Positions 44,242-52,523 of a DNA stretch of 64,000 nucleotides are shown here, piece after piece. The position numbers and the translations under genes are program-made. The notes under the pieces are model-generated. The model made no database searches, had not been told where the DNA came from, and saw only the letters and a list, made by a program, of their open reading frames with translations. The number at the start of each line of letters is the position of its first letter. Within the stretch, counting starts at the first letter, position 1. Source of the stretch: Streptomyces antimycoticus (GTDB taxonomy: Bacteria; Actinomycetota; Actinomycetes; Streptomycetales; Streptomycetaceae); contig NZ_BJHV01000002.1 in the NCBI RefSeq assembly GCF_005405925.1, positions 62,001-126,000 on the forward strand. The letters are read 5' to 3'.

Positions 44242-44802
44242 TCAGGCAGCCTTGAAGGGCACCGCGGGGAAGGGGTTCGGCACGTCGAGTGCGACGTGGA
44301 TGTAGTTGGTGAAGACATTGAGGGCGACCTGGCCGAGCGTCTCCACGATCTGCTCGTTGCTCCAGCCGAGCTCACGCAGCGCGTCGATCTCTGAGCGGTC
44401 GATGTGGCCACGGTTCTCGATCACCGACAGCACGAAGCCGAGCAGAGCAGCAGTCTTGGCGTTGGTCGACTCACCGATCTGGGCGGCCGAGAGCTCTTCC
44501 TTGGACAGGCCGGACTTGCGGCCGAGGCCGGTGTGGACGGCCAGGCAGTACTCACACTTGTTGGTGTTGGCGACCGCGACGGCGATCTGCTCGCTGACCT
44601 GGGCACCGAGAGAGCCCTGACCGTAGGCGCCGAAGGCGGTCCACATGGCCGTCAGGGTGGCGGGGGAGTTGGCGACCGCCTGGAAGCCCGGGGGCACTGC
44701 ACCGAACACACTGTGGATCTGGTCGAGTTGTTCCTTGACCGTGCCGGTGGCGGTCTCGCGGTCGATGAGGGGGACGATCTGCTGGGTAGCGGACGTAGAC
44801 AT
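44242..44802 (-). CDS. AhpD-like / carboxymuconolactone decarboxylase family protein
   Basis: A 186-residue protein. The redox motif CEYCLAVHTGLGRKSGLS near residue 83 contains the CxxC and nearby His of AhpD-type peroxidase/CMD proteins. The flanking helices (VSEQIAVAVANTNK, AKTAALLGFVLSVIENRGHI) fit. AAGGAGAA precedes the ATG. Probably reduces peroxides or acts on a small organic substrate. Divergent from an AraC regulator that likely controls it. Confidence 0.85.
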   Translation of the reverse strand: MSTSATQQIVPLIDRETATGTVKEQLDQIHSVFGAVPPGFQAVANSPATLTAMWTAFGAYGQGSLGAQVSEQIAVAVANTNKCEYCLAVHTGLGRKSGLSKEELSAAQIGESTNAKTAALLGFVLSVIENRGHIDRSEIDALRELGWSNEQIVETLGQVALNVFTNYIHVALDVPNPFPAVPFKAA

Positions 44803-44931
44803 GGAGGTTCTCCTTGAGTCGGGATGAAGCGCCCTCGGTCTGGAAGGCGATGGTTTAAGTGTTCACCAGATCGACAGACGAGTGGGCACTCAGAGTCGCG
44901 ACTTCATTGCAGATCGTCTAGGCTTCGACGG

Positions 44932-45780
44932 GTGTCCGGAAATGACTGCATCTCGCCGCTCCTCCAGCACTTCCGCATCCGCACGCGGCTGTTCCATGCC
45001 GGGCCTTTGTGCGGCACCATCCCTTTCGCCGCCCAACCGGGCCGCGGGTTCCTCCACGTCATGCGGGGCGGTGAGCTGGAGGTCAGCTACCAGCTTGGCG
45101 GCCCACGGAAGCGGGTGCAGTTGTCGCAGCCGACACTCCTGTTCTACCCACGACCCTTGGAGCACTCGTTTCAACACGATGCCACCGGGGAGTCGGACTT
45201 CGTGTGCGCCAGCCTGGAGTTCGACGGTGGGATCGACCACCCGCTGGTTCGGACCTTGCCGCCCGTGGTGATGGTGCCTCTCGCAGAGATAGAACCACTA
45301 GCACCCGCCATCGAGATGCTCTTCGCCGAGGTCGACAACGACGAGTCAGGCAATGGCCTTCTCGTCGACCGGCTCTTCGAGGTCGTCCTCATCCAGTTTT
45401 ACCGCTGGATGCTGGACCGTACCGAGGAGTTGTCCCTCCCTGCGGGACTCTTCCGCGGGTTGTCTGACCCGCGGCTAGCGCTGCTTCTGATCGCGATCCA
45501 CGAAGATCCCGGTGCTGACTGGAGTGTCGCCACCATGGCCGCCAAAGCGGGCCTCTCCCGCGCCGCGTTTGCCGCGCTGTTTAGAGAGCTGGTCGGTCAG
45601 ACACCCCACGATTACCTCACCGGATGGCGGGTCACGGTCGCCCAGAAACGTCTACGGGCAGGCGAGTCCGTGGCGCGTACGGCCAATACGCTGGGCTACA
45701 CCAGCGCCGCGGCATTCTCCAGGGCCTTCTCCCAACGCACCGGCCTCTCGCCACGCCAATGGCTGCTGGAGGCCGGTTGA
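44932..45780 (+). CDS. AraC family regulator
   Basis: A 282-residue regulator. The N-terminal half is a cupin sensor of the AraC_binding type (GFLHVMRGGELEVSYQLGG, LLFYPRPLEHSF). The C-terminal 100 residues have both helix-turn-helix motifs (WSVATMAAKAGLSRAAFAAL, ESVARTANTLGYTSAAAFSR) and the end pattern FSQRTGLSPRQW. GTG 44932 fits; the 36 codons upstream are unlikely. It presumably regulates the divergent AhpD-like gene in response to a small molecule. Confidence 0.85.
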   Translation: MSGNDCISPLLQHFRIRTRLFHAGPLCGTIPFAAQPGRGFLHVMRGGELEVSYQLGGPRKRVQLSQPTLLFYPRPLEHSFQHDATGESDFVCASLEFDGGIDHPLVRTLPPVVMVPLAEIEPLAPAIEMLFAEVDNDESGNGLLVDRLFEVVLIQFYRWMLDRTEELSLPAGLFRGLSDPRLALLLIAIHEDPGADWSVATMAAKAGLSRAAFAALFRELVGQTPHDYLTGWRVTVAQKRLRAGESVARTANTLGYTSAAAFSRAFSQRTGLSPRQWLLEAG

Positions 45781-45789
45781 TGAGCGGAT

Positions 45790-46135
45790 CTCGCCAGGAA
45801 CAGGCCCAGTCGCGCGAGGCGGCTCGGACGCCTGCGGTTGGCGGTCGGTGAGCCAGTAACCCACTGCCCGGTCCAGCGTGTCGCCGTCGATGCGGGCCAG
45901 CAGCCCGCGGACCGTGGTCTGCGGGGGCAGAGCTCACCGGGGCTGGAGCGGATCAGGGCGGATACCGAGGCGGTCGAGCACGTGCGCGCCGAGCGTCGGC
46001 GATCCACTCACCAACTGCCAGCGGCGGGGTCGCTTGGGCCAGTACGGCGCACGGGTATGGCGGCGAGAGCGTGGCGTGCCCCGCGCGGATCGCGTGGGTC
46101 CGGCACCTCCGCCAGCCGCCCAGCAGGCCCGGGCG
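45790..46135 (-). pseudogene. ISAs1-family transposase fragment
   Basis: Successive frames read LAEVPDPRDPRGARHALAAI, then VLDRLGIRPDPL, then TTVRGLLARIDGDTLDRAVG, which together form the N-terminal region of an ISAs1/H-repeat transposase. The frame shifts at least twice and the catalytic part is gone. Confidence 0.6.
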
Positions 46136-46149
46136 CCGCGTCGCGTGCG

Positions 46150-46860
46150 GCGGTGCCGCTGTCGAGATGGCTGCACAGCGCTGCCAGGACGGGGGCGGGG
46201 TGTTCGACCGTGACGAGGTGCGCCGCCTCGGTGAGGCTCGCTCCAGGAATCCGGTCGGTCAGGAAGTCGGGCATGATCGACCGGTGTGGCGAAGTCGTCG
46301 CGGCCGGCGACCACCCAGGTGGGCGCAGTGATGCGGGGCAGTTCGGCACGGAGGGCGAACAAGGCCAGCTGCTCCGCAGCTCGCGGTGTAGGCCGTGGCC
46401 TCGGTGGCCGGGAGGTCGGCGACCATCGTCCTGGCGGCGGGATCGTCCGCGAAGGGCGGGGTGAATCACCGGCCGGCCGTGATGTCGGCAACGGGAGCGA
46501 TGCCCTCGGTCCGGACGAGGCGCGCGCGTTCGTGCCAGCCGTCGGGCTTGCCGAAGCGCGCCGGGGTGCAGATGAGCGTGAGCGAGGTGACGCGCTCGGG
46601 GTGGTTGACGGCCAGCCACGTGCCGACAGCTCCACCAAATGAGATCCCGGCGTACGCGAACCGGTCGATGCCGAGCCGGTCCACGAGGGCGAGGACCAGA
46701 GCGGCGACGTCGCCGACGGCGGGTAGTAGCCCGGCGGGGGAGCCGCCGTGCCCTGGTAGGTCTACCGGATCACCTGACGGTCACGAGTCAGGGCCGCCGC
46801 CTGCGGCTCCCACACGGACAGCGAGGTGCCGAGGGACAGTCCGCGTATCAATGGAGGCGC
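46150..46860 (-). pseudogene. Alpha/beta hydrolase (PcaD-like) remnant
   Basis: On the minus strand the pieces PLIRGLSLGTSLSVWEPQAA, MDRLGIDRFAYAGISFGGAV, ERVTSLTLICTPARFGKPDG, PRITAPTWVVAGRDDFATPV and AAHLVTVEHPAPVLAALCSH follow in order but in different frames. They make up a 3-oxoadipate enol-lactonase-like hydrolase, including the nucleophile elbow GISFGG. Both ends abut mobile-element fragments. Confidence 0.65.
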
Positions 46861-46906
46861 GGGAGTGTTCAATAAACGGCGGTTCCGATGATCAAGGAGA
46901 TGCCAG

Positions 46907-47166
46907 ATGAGTGAGACCGTCGTCGCGACCGGGGCCGTGGAGGAGCCGGCTGTCGCCGCGGCTGCGGAGGCGATGTCGGACGACCAGTTGATCGGGATGC
47001 TGGTGGACCGGGCCCGCAGCGAGGGCCTGCAGCTGACCGGTGAGGGCGGGCTGCTGCAGCAGCTCACCAAGCGGGTGCTGGAGTCCGCCCTGGAGGGCGA
47101 GATCACCGATCACCTCGGCTACGACAAGCACGATGCCGAGGGCCGCAACAGCGGCAACAGCCGTAA
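46907..47166 (+). pseudogene. N-terminal fragment of an IS256-family transposase
   Basis: ATG with AAGGAGATG upstream opens a frame encoding MSDDQLIGMLVDRARSEGLQ, LLQQLTKRVLESALEGEITD, HLGYDKHDAEGRNSGNSRNG, the conserved start of IS256 transposases. The homology ends at the last glycine, where ISL3 sequence begins, so the ISL3 element seems to have inserted here. Confidence 0.75.
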
Positions 47167-47297
47167 TGGCCTTGTTCACGAGTGTCGGGTTCTGGCACAG
47201 ATCTTGGGGAGCCGTCGCAGAGCGTTACCGCGATGTTCGATTGTGAGGAGACAGGGTCGCGTGAGACCGCGCACGCCTTGTCGTCCGGCGATCAGAA

Positions 47298-48372
47298 TTG
47301 ACGCTCCCTCAGGTGTCTGCCCATCGCTGCTGCGGTCAGTTGTGGATGGCGATGGTGCTGGTCATGCAGACCTATGCAGCGTTCTGGGACTCGCTGGTGT
47401 TCGACGGGATCGACGCTGTGGACGTCGAGGCGGTTACGGCCGCGTTCGGCACGGCCGAGGTGGTGGCGAGAGGCCGCGCGGCCGGGGCGGCTTGTCCGGA
47501 CTGCGGCCGCTTTTCGGACCGGGTCCACGACCGTTACCAGCGCACGCTGAAGGACCTTCCGCTCGCTGGGCAGGGCTTTGTGATCCGGCTGACGGTCCGA
47601 CGCTTCATCTGCGGGTCGGCGGACTGCCCGCGCCGAACGTTCGCTGAGCCGTTCTCGCGGCTGGCCGCCCCGCACGCACGGTTCACCACGCGGCTCAACG
47701 CCGCCCTGGAGCGAGTTGGGCTCGCGCTGGCCGGGCGGGCCGGCGCCCGGCTGGCTGCCCAGTTGGGATCCGGCGCGGGACGGATGACCTTGTTACGCAG
47801 GGTCATGGCACGGCCCGATCCAGAGTTCAGCACACCGCGCATGCTGGGCGTGGACGACTTCGCGATCCGTCGCGGCCAGACCTATTCCACCGTCTTGACC
47901 AGCGTCGAAGACCATCGCGTGGTCGATGTGCTCCCGACCCGTGAAGCCGGGCCGCTGGCCGCCTGGCTGATCCGCCACCCCGGCGTGGAGATCATCTGCC
48001 GGGACCGGGCGGGCGCCTACGCCGAGGGTGCCCGCCGCGGTGCCCCCGACGCTCTGCAGGTCGCCGACCGATTCCATCTATGGCAGGGCCTCGGTCGAGC
48101 CGTGGAGACCTGCGTCGCTGCCCATCGCGACTGCCTGCGCAATTCGTCGCCCAGCGGCATGTTGCCGGAGGCCACCCGACTGGCTTCCGGCAGGCCGCAG
48201 GACGACTCGGTGCCCGCCGGTCGGCGGGCGGAGCGGAAGAAGGCCGCACACGCCCTGGTCCACGAGCTCCTTGCCCAAGGTCACTCACGCCGGGCGATCG
48301 CCCGGCACCTGGGCTGGGGCCTCAACACCGTGCTCCAGTACGCGAACGCCGCCCGCTGGCAGGACACAATCC
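47298..48372 (+). pseudogene. ISL3-family transposase, 5' part, split by the Tn3 element
   Basis: Reads as an ISL3 transposase: zinc ribbon ACPDCGRFSDRVHDRYQRTL with a second pair FICGSADCPRRTF, then the DDE domain (MLGVDDFAIRRGQTYSTVLT, VEIICRDRAGAYAEGARRGA, VADRFHLWQGL) and the C-terminal helices HALVHELLAQGHSRRAIARH, NTVLQYANAARWQDTI. The frame is cut at 48372 by the transposon and continues at 55666. The true start may be an internal ATG near 47343. Confidence 0.85.
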
Positions 48373-48408
48373 GGGGTGCCGGTAAGAACGCTGTCACCAG
48401 CCGCAAAC
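48373..48408 (+). repeat. Left terminal inverted repeat
   Basis: Thirty-six bases starting GGGGTGCCGGTAAGAACG and ending in CCGCAAAC; perfect reverse complement of 55625-55660. Confidence 0.95.
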
Positions 48409-48415
48409 CGCTGCT

Positions 48416-49104
48416 CTACTCCGCCGGCTTCAGGGGTCGGGGCAGTTCGGCTGCGGCTGTCGCCTCGGCGAGCGCGACCCGCCCGCCCTTCAGCTCGGGC
48501 ACGTACTTGTAGATCGTGTTCCTGCTGACGCCCAGGAGCTTACGATGGACGTGACGGTGTTCCCTGGGCGGGTGAGCAGGTCCCGGGCGTGACGCACCTG
48601 TTCCTCGGTCATGGCCGGCGGGCGGCCCAGCCGGGCGCCGCGGGCGCGGGCGGCGTCCAGGCCCTCGTTGGTGCCCTGCACGATGAGTTCCCGGATGAAC
48701 TCCGCGAGTGCGGCGAACACATGGAATACCAGGCGCCCGCCCGGCGTGGTGGTGTCGAGGGCCTCGTGTAGCGAGGTGAAGCCGACGCCGCGCTTGCGCA
48801 GGCCGGAGACGATCGCGATGAGGTCCTGGATGGAGCGGCCGAGCCGGTCCAGGGAAGGGACGACGAGGGTGTCTCCTTCGCGGAGGTAGTCGAGCGCCTT
48901 CCACAGTTCCTCGCGCTCGGCGTTCTTGCCGGACTTCTTGTCGGCGAAGATCCGGATGCAGCCTGCTTCGGTGAGTGCGTGGATCTGCCGGTCGAGCAAC
49001 TGTCCCTTCGTCGATACGCGGGCGTACCCCACGAGGGCGCCGGTCCGTATGGTGGGGACGGGGGTGAGGAGATCGGCGGTGTCGTCGTCGGAAGGCGTCT
49101 GCAC
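48416..49104 (-). CDS. tnpR: Serine resolvase of the transposon, frameshifted near the end
   Basis: From GTG 49104 the protein has the catalytic serine region VGYARVSTKGQLLDRQIHAL, then IFADKKSGKNAEREELWKAL, LVVPSLDRLGRSIQDLIAIV and the E-helix LVFHVFAALAEFIRELIVQG. Near 48545 a base is missing: the current frame ends with a nonsense tail at 48490, but the neighbouring frame supplies the missing Hin-type HTH (LLGVSRNTIYKYVPELKGGR) and ends at 48416. It resolves the cointegrate after Tn3 transposition. Not a clear ribosome-binding site; TACGAT lies just upstream. Confidence 0.8.
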
Positions 49105-49185
49105 CCGCGAGATCGTACAGAAAAGGGTGCTGCTGAAGTTCTTGAGCACGCCGACTTTCTGACACCGTTTTACGAGCATGATCCG
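49105..49185. other. Candidate res site
   Basis: Between resolvase and cargo gene, imperfect inverted arms GTACAGAAA (near 49115) and TTTCTGACA (near 49152) are spaced like resolvase-binding subsites. Position next to tnpR is expected for res, but the three-subsite structure was not fully resolved. Confidence 0.35.
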
Positions 49186-49227
49186 GCGCCGGTCCGGCCG
49201 CGAACCCCGGTTAATTGATCTTGCTCA

Positions 49228-52098
49228 TCAATCGGTCGATTGCTGAACGCCACTTGCCTCCCGCTGCCACCAGGCAAGGTTGTCTCGGACATCGAGGGTG
49301 TGGGGGTGGTCCGGGCCGAAGATCCGCTCATGGTCGACCAGCAGCTCCGCGTAGGCGGCGGCGGCAACAGCCGCGTCCCCGGCTTCCCCTCGCCACCAGG
49401 CAAGGTCGTTACGGGTGGCGAGAGTCTGAGGGTGGTCAGGGCCAAGGACCCGCTCCCGATCAGACAGCAGCTCGGCGAACGCCGTCGCCGCGTCAACCGT
49501 GTCCCCAGCTTCCCCTCGCCACAACGCCAGATTGGCTCGGACGGTGAGGGTGTGGGGGTGGTCCGGGCCGAAGATCCGCTCATGGTCGACCAGCAGCTCC
49601 GCGAACGCAGCGACAGCGCCAGCTGTGTCCCCCGCCGCTCCCCGCCACCAGGCAAGGTCGTTACGGGTGGCGAGGGTGTCGGGGTGGTCCGGTCCCAGCA
49701 GCCTCAGGTAGTCGGCCAACAGCTCCTCCAAGGTGGTGACCGTGCCGGCCGCGTCTCCCGCCTGACCTCGCCAAACAGCGAGTTTGGCCTTGGTAGCGAG
49801 GGTCTCGGGGTGGTCGGGGCCGAGGATCCGCTCCTGATCGAGCAGCAGCTCCGCGAACGCAGCGACAGCGCCAGCTGTGTCCCCCGCCGCTCCCCGCCAC
49901 CAGGCAAGGTTGGCTCGGGTTAGGAGGGTGTCGGGGTGGTCGGGGTCCAGCAGCCTCAGGTAGTCGGCCAACAGCTCCTCCAAGGTGGTGACCGTGCCGG
50001 CCGCGTCTCCCGCCTGACCTCGCCAAACAGCGAGATTTACCTTGATAGCGAGGGTCTCGGGGTGATCCGGACCCAGCACCCGTTCTTGATCAAGCAGCAA
50101 CTCCGCGCACGCCATTGCCGCGCCAGCCGCGTCCCCGGCTTCCCCTCGCCACCAGGCAAGGGCGAGACGGGTGGCGAGAGTCTGGGGGTGGTCGGGGCCG
50201 AGGATCCGCTCCTGGTCGAGCAGCAGCTCCGCGAACGCAGCGACAGCGCCAGCCGAGTCCCCCGCCCTTCCCCGAGAGTAGGCAAGGTTGTTCCTGGTGG
50301 TGAGGGTGTTGGGGTGGTCGGGGCCGAGGATCCGCTCCTGGTCGAGCAACAGCTCCGCGAACGCTGTCGTGGCGCCGACCACGTCCCCCATCCGCCCACG
50401 CCACCGAACTAGGTTGGTCCTGGTGGTGAGGGTCTGGGGATGGTCGGGTCCGAGAATCCGTTCCCGATCAAGCAGCAGCTCCGCGCACGCCGTCACCGCG
50501 CCGACCACGTCCCCCGCCTCTCCCCGAAAGAGAGCAAGGTCGTTGCGGGCGGCGAGGACGTCGGGGTGATCCGGGCCCAGGCGGTTGCCTGCGGTGTCGA
50601 CCAAGTGCTGGAAGTGCTCCAGGGCGGCCGCGAGCTGGCCAAAATTTCCGAGGCTCTGGCCCATACAGAAGAGGACTACATGCACGCCGTCAGCGGAGTG
50701 GTAGAGGAAGTCCTCGGCGTGTTGGGTGAGCGCGTTTACGTTGTCGCGCAGGGACCGCGCCAGAGCGGTGTCGTGTCCAGTGTCGGGCCACGCATCGAAG
50801 AGGGCATCAGCCGCGGCGCGGGCCAGAACGTCAAGTGCTGGGCTGGTGAAGGCTTCCAGGGTGGCGCGTTGGATGAGCTGGTGAATGCGCATTGAGTGCT
50901 GCGGAGACTCGGGATCGTGGTCGATGAGGCTCAGACGGTGCAGAGCACGGAGTGCGCCCCAGACGTCCAGCTCCGTCACTTCATCCACGGTGCTCTGCTC
51001 GGCTGCTGCCTGGGTACGGTACTGAGCAAGATAGGTTCGGGCAGGCTCACTGGTCAGAACGCTCTGGGGAATGCCGTTCGGATCCAGCATGGCGGCGAGC
51101 TGAAGCGTGGGGCGGGCGAGGCCGGCGGGGTTGAGGTTGTCAGCGCGTTCGATCGACAGCGACCAGGTAGCGCTCACGGTGGTGTCCTGGTCGTCTGGCA
51201 GCATGCCGAGCTCGGGCAGCATGCTGGCGAGGCTGGTGGCGCGGTCAGCGAGTCGACGGCGGTAGCTGGGGCACTGCCGGTGGGTACATCGCGAGCAGCC
51301 GACGGGAATATCGGCATCGACGATGTAGGTAGCAGCCTGCGAGAGGGCTAGCGGCAGGTAGCCAAGGTCCTGGGCCAACGCACGGATTTCGTCTGTGTCA
51401 TCGTGCCGTCCGTGTTCGGCCAGGAAGTCAACCAGATAGGCGACTGCCTGATCCGGAGTGAAAACCCCGAGGTCAATCCGATGACCAGGTAGAGCGGCAT
51501 CGCGGCGCCGCGTCGTGACCACCGTGCGGCCGTACGGGCTCTTCGCCGGCCACAACCCGGCCACGTCATCAGGGTCGGCGACATCGTCGAATACGACCAG
51601 CCACCGGCACACGGTCTCGGATCCTGGCGGCTTAGGTTCAAGCCATCTCAGGAACGCATGTGCGGATCGCTCGGGGTCACCAGGTTCGAGGGCAAGGAGT
51701 TCTTCGCCAGCCTGGGCGAATGCGGAGACGATCGCGGAGCGGCTGCTGGCGCTGACCCAGACCAGCACATCCAATTCGCCCCCAATCCACGCCTGCCGCG
51801 CGTAGTGGGCGGCGAACTGGGTCTTGCCGACGCCGCCCGTGCCCCGTAGCACCTGACACAGCACCGCGGTGCCGCTGTTGGTGACCGCAGCCCGCAGTTG
51901 GTCGATCTCGTCTCGTCCCTGGAAGGCCGCAGCTTCGCGGGGAAGGACACCGACCTGGTGCGGCCACGGGACCGGCTCCCGCCCATGCACGTGCACGGTC
52001 GTGATGTCACCGCTGTGGTATCCGCTGATCGATACTCCTGCTGGCCCGGAAGTCGCTTGACCCGTGTCCCGAACCTCGATACCCCGCCGTCCTGCCAT
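49228..52098 (-). CDS. NB-ARC/TPR STAND protein, transposon cargo
   Basis: A 956-residue NLR-like protein. Residues 8-30 carry a Gly/Thr motif (DTGQATSGPAGVSISGYHSG). The NB-ARC ATPase follows: FQGRDEIDQL near 59, P-loop GTGGVGKT at 86-93, WLVVFDDVADPDDVAG near 166, sensor RTVVTTRRRD near 191 and LGYLPLALSQAATYI near 245. A Cys cluster (CSRCTHRQC near 269) and a winged-helix region come next. Residues about 490-949 are eleven tandem 42-residue TPRs with consensus ERILGPDHPQTLATRNNLAW and a repeated RGEAGD linker. STAND proteins of this design are established sensors in prokaryotic defence. Coupled, 27 bases downstream of the small membrane protein. Confidence 0.93.
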   Translation of the reverse strand: MAGRRGIEVRDTGQATSGPAGVSISGYHSGDITTVHVHGREPVPWPHQVGVLPREAAAFQGRDEIDQLRAAVTNSGTAVLCQVLRGTGGVGKTQFAAHYARQAWIGGELDVLVWVSASSRSAIVSAFAQAGEELLALEPGDPERSAHAFLRWLEPKPPGSETVCRWLVVFDDVADPDDVAGLWPAKSPYGRTVVTTRRRDAALPGHRIDLGVFTPDQAVAYLVDFLAEHGRHDDTDEIRALAQDLGYLPLALSQAATYIVDADIPVGCSRCTHRQCPSYRRRLADRATSLASMLPELGMLPDDQDTTVSATWSLSIERADNLNPAGLARPTLQLAAMLDPNGIPQSVLTSEPARTYLAQYRTQAAAEQSTVDEVTELDVWGALRALHRLSLIDHDPESPQHSMRIHQLIQRATLEAFTSPALDVLARAAADALFDAWPDTGHDTALARSLRDNVNALTQHAEDFLYHSADGVHVVLFCMGQSLGNFGQLAAALEHFQHLVDTAGNRLGPDHPDVLAARNDLALFRGEAGDVVGAVTACAELLLDRERILGPDHPQTLTTRTNLVRWRGRMGDVVGATTAFAELLLDQERILGPDHPNTLTTRNNLAYSRGRAGDSAGAVAAFAELLLDQERILGPDHPQTLATRLALAWWRGEAGDAAGAAMACAELLLDQERVLGPDHPETLAIKVNLAVWRGQAGDAAGTVTTLEELLADYLRLLDPDHPDTLLTRANLAWWRGAAGDTAGAVAAFAELLLDQERILGPDHPETLATKAKLAVWRGQAGDAAGTVTTLEELLADYLRLLGPDHPDTLATRNDLAWWRGAAGDTAGAVAAFAELLVDHERIFGPDHPHTLTVRANLALWRGEAGDTVDAATAFAELLSDRERVLGPDHPQTLATRNDLAWWRGEAGDAAVAAAAYAELLVDHERIFGPDHPHTLDVRDNLAWWQREASGVQQSTD

Positions 52099-52125
52099 AC
52101 CGCTCCCCCCTGCCGACGCCCTGGG

Positions 52126-52470
52126 CTACTTCTCGCTGTATCCGCTGATGGCGTCGCCATCTCCGGTCGCTTCTGCATCGCCTGTCCGCTCGACAGTGAC
52201 GGGGCGCGCAGATCCGCTCCCGTGATAACCCGTGACCGCGTTGCCTTTGCCTGCTGTCTTAGCGGTACTGGTTTCGCGAACAACGATGGCTGATTGACTG
52301 GCGCCAGGGAGCGCTGCCCAGATTCCGATGCCTACCGCTGCCACACCTGCGAGAGCGGAGGCCACCGTCGCGATCCGGCTTGCTGTCTCCCACTGCGAGA
52401 CGGCGAACATCCACCCCAGGACAGCGACCACCACGCACGTCGCGACCAACACCACGCGCTTCAAAGTCAT
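52126..52470 (-). CDS. Small membrane protein, cargo partner
   Basis: A 114-residue protein. Two hydrophobic helices lie at residues 5-25 (VVLVATCVVVAVLGWMFAVS) and 32-54 (IATVASALAGVAAVGIGIWA). The C-terminal 55 residues are polar, with AGKGNAVTGYHGSGSARPVT and TGDAEATGDGDAISGYSEK. These SGY/TGY elements resemble the N-terminal element of the following STAND protein. ATG 52470 has no strong ribosome-binding site. It lies between transposase and STAND gene and is read with both. Confidence 0.7.
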   Translation of the reverse strand: MTLKRVVLVATCVVVAVLGWMFAVSQWETASRIATVASALAGVAAVGIGIWAALPGASQSAIVVRETSTAKTAGKGNAVTGYHGSGSARPVTVERTGDAEATGDGDAISGYSEK

Positions 52471-52523
52471 CCCGTCATCGTTGCTCAGGCTGAGTCGCGA
52501 TGGGAGTGCTTTGGCCGAGCCCC

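Noticed and set aside
45838-46910. Several rightward frames across the hydrolase region
   Set aside because: The recognisable hydrolase and ISAs1 fragments are all on the minus strand; the rightward frames are Arg/Ala-rich shadows.
49240-50600. CRISPR-like appearance of regularly spaced repeats
   Set aside because: The 126-base period is a multiple of three, runs in frame through the STAND gene and encodes TPRs; there are no unique spacers.
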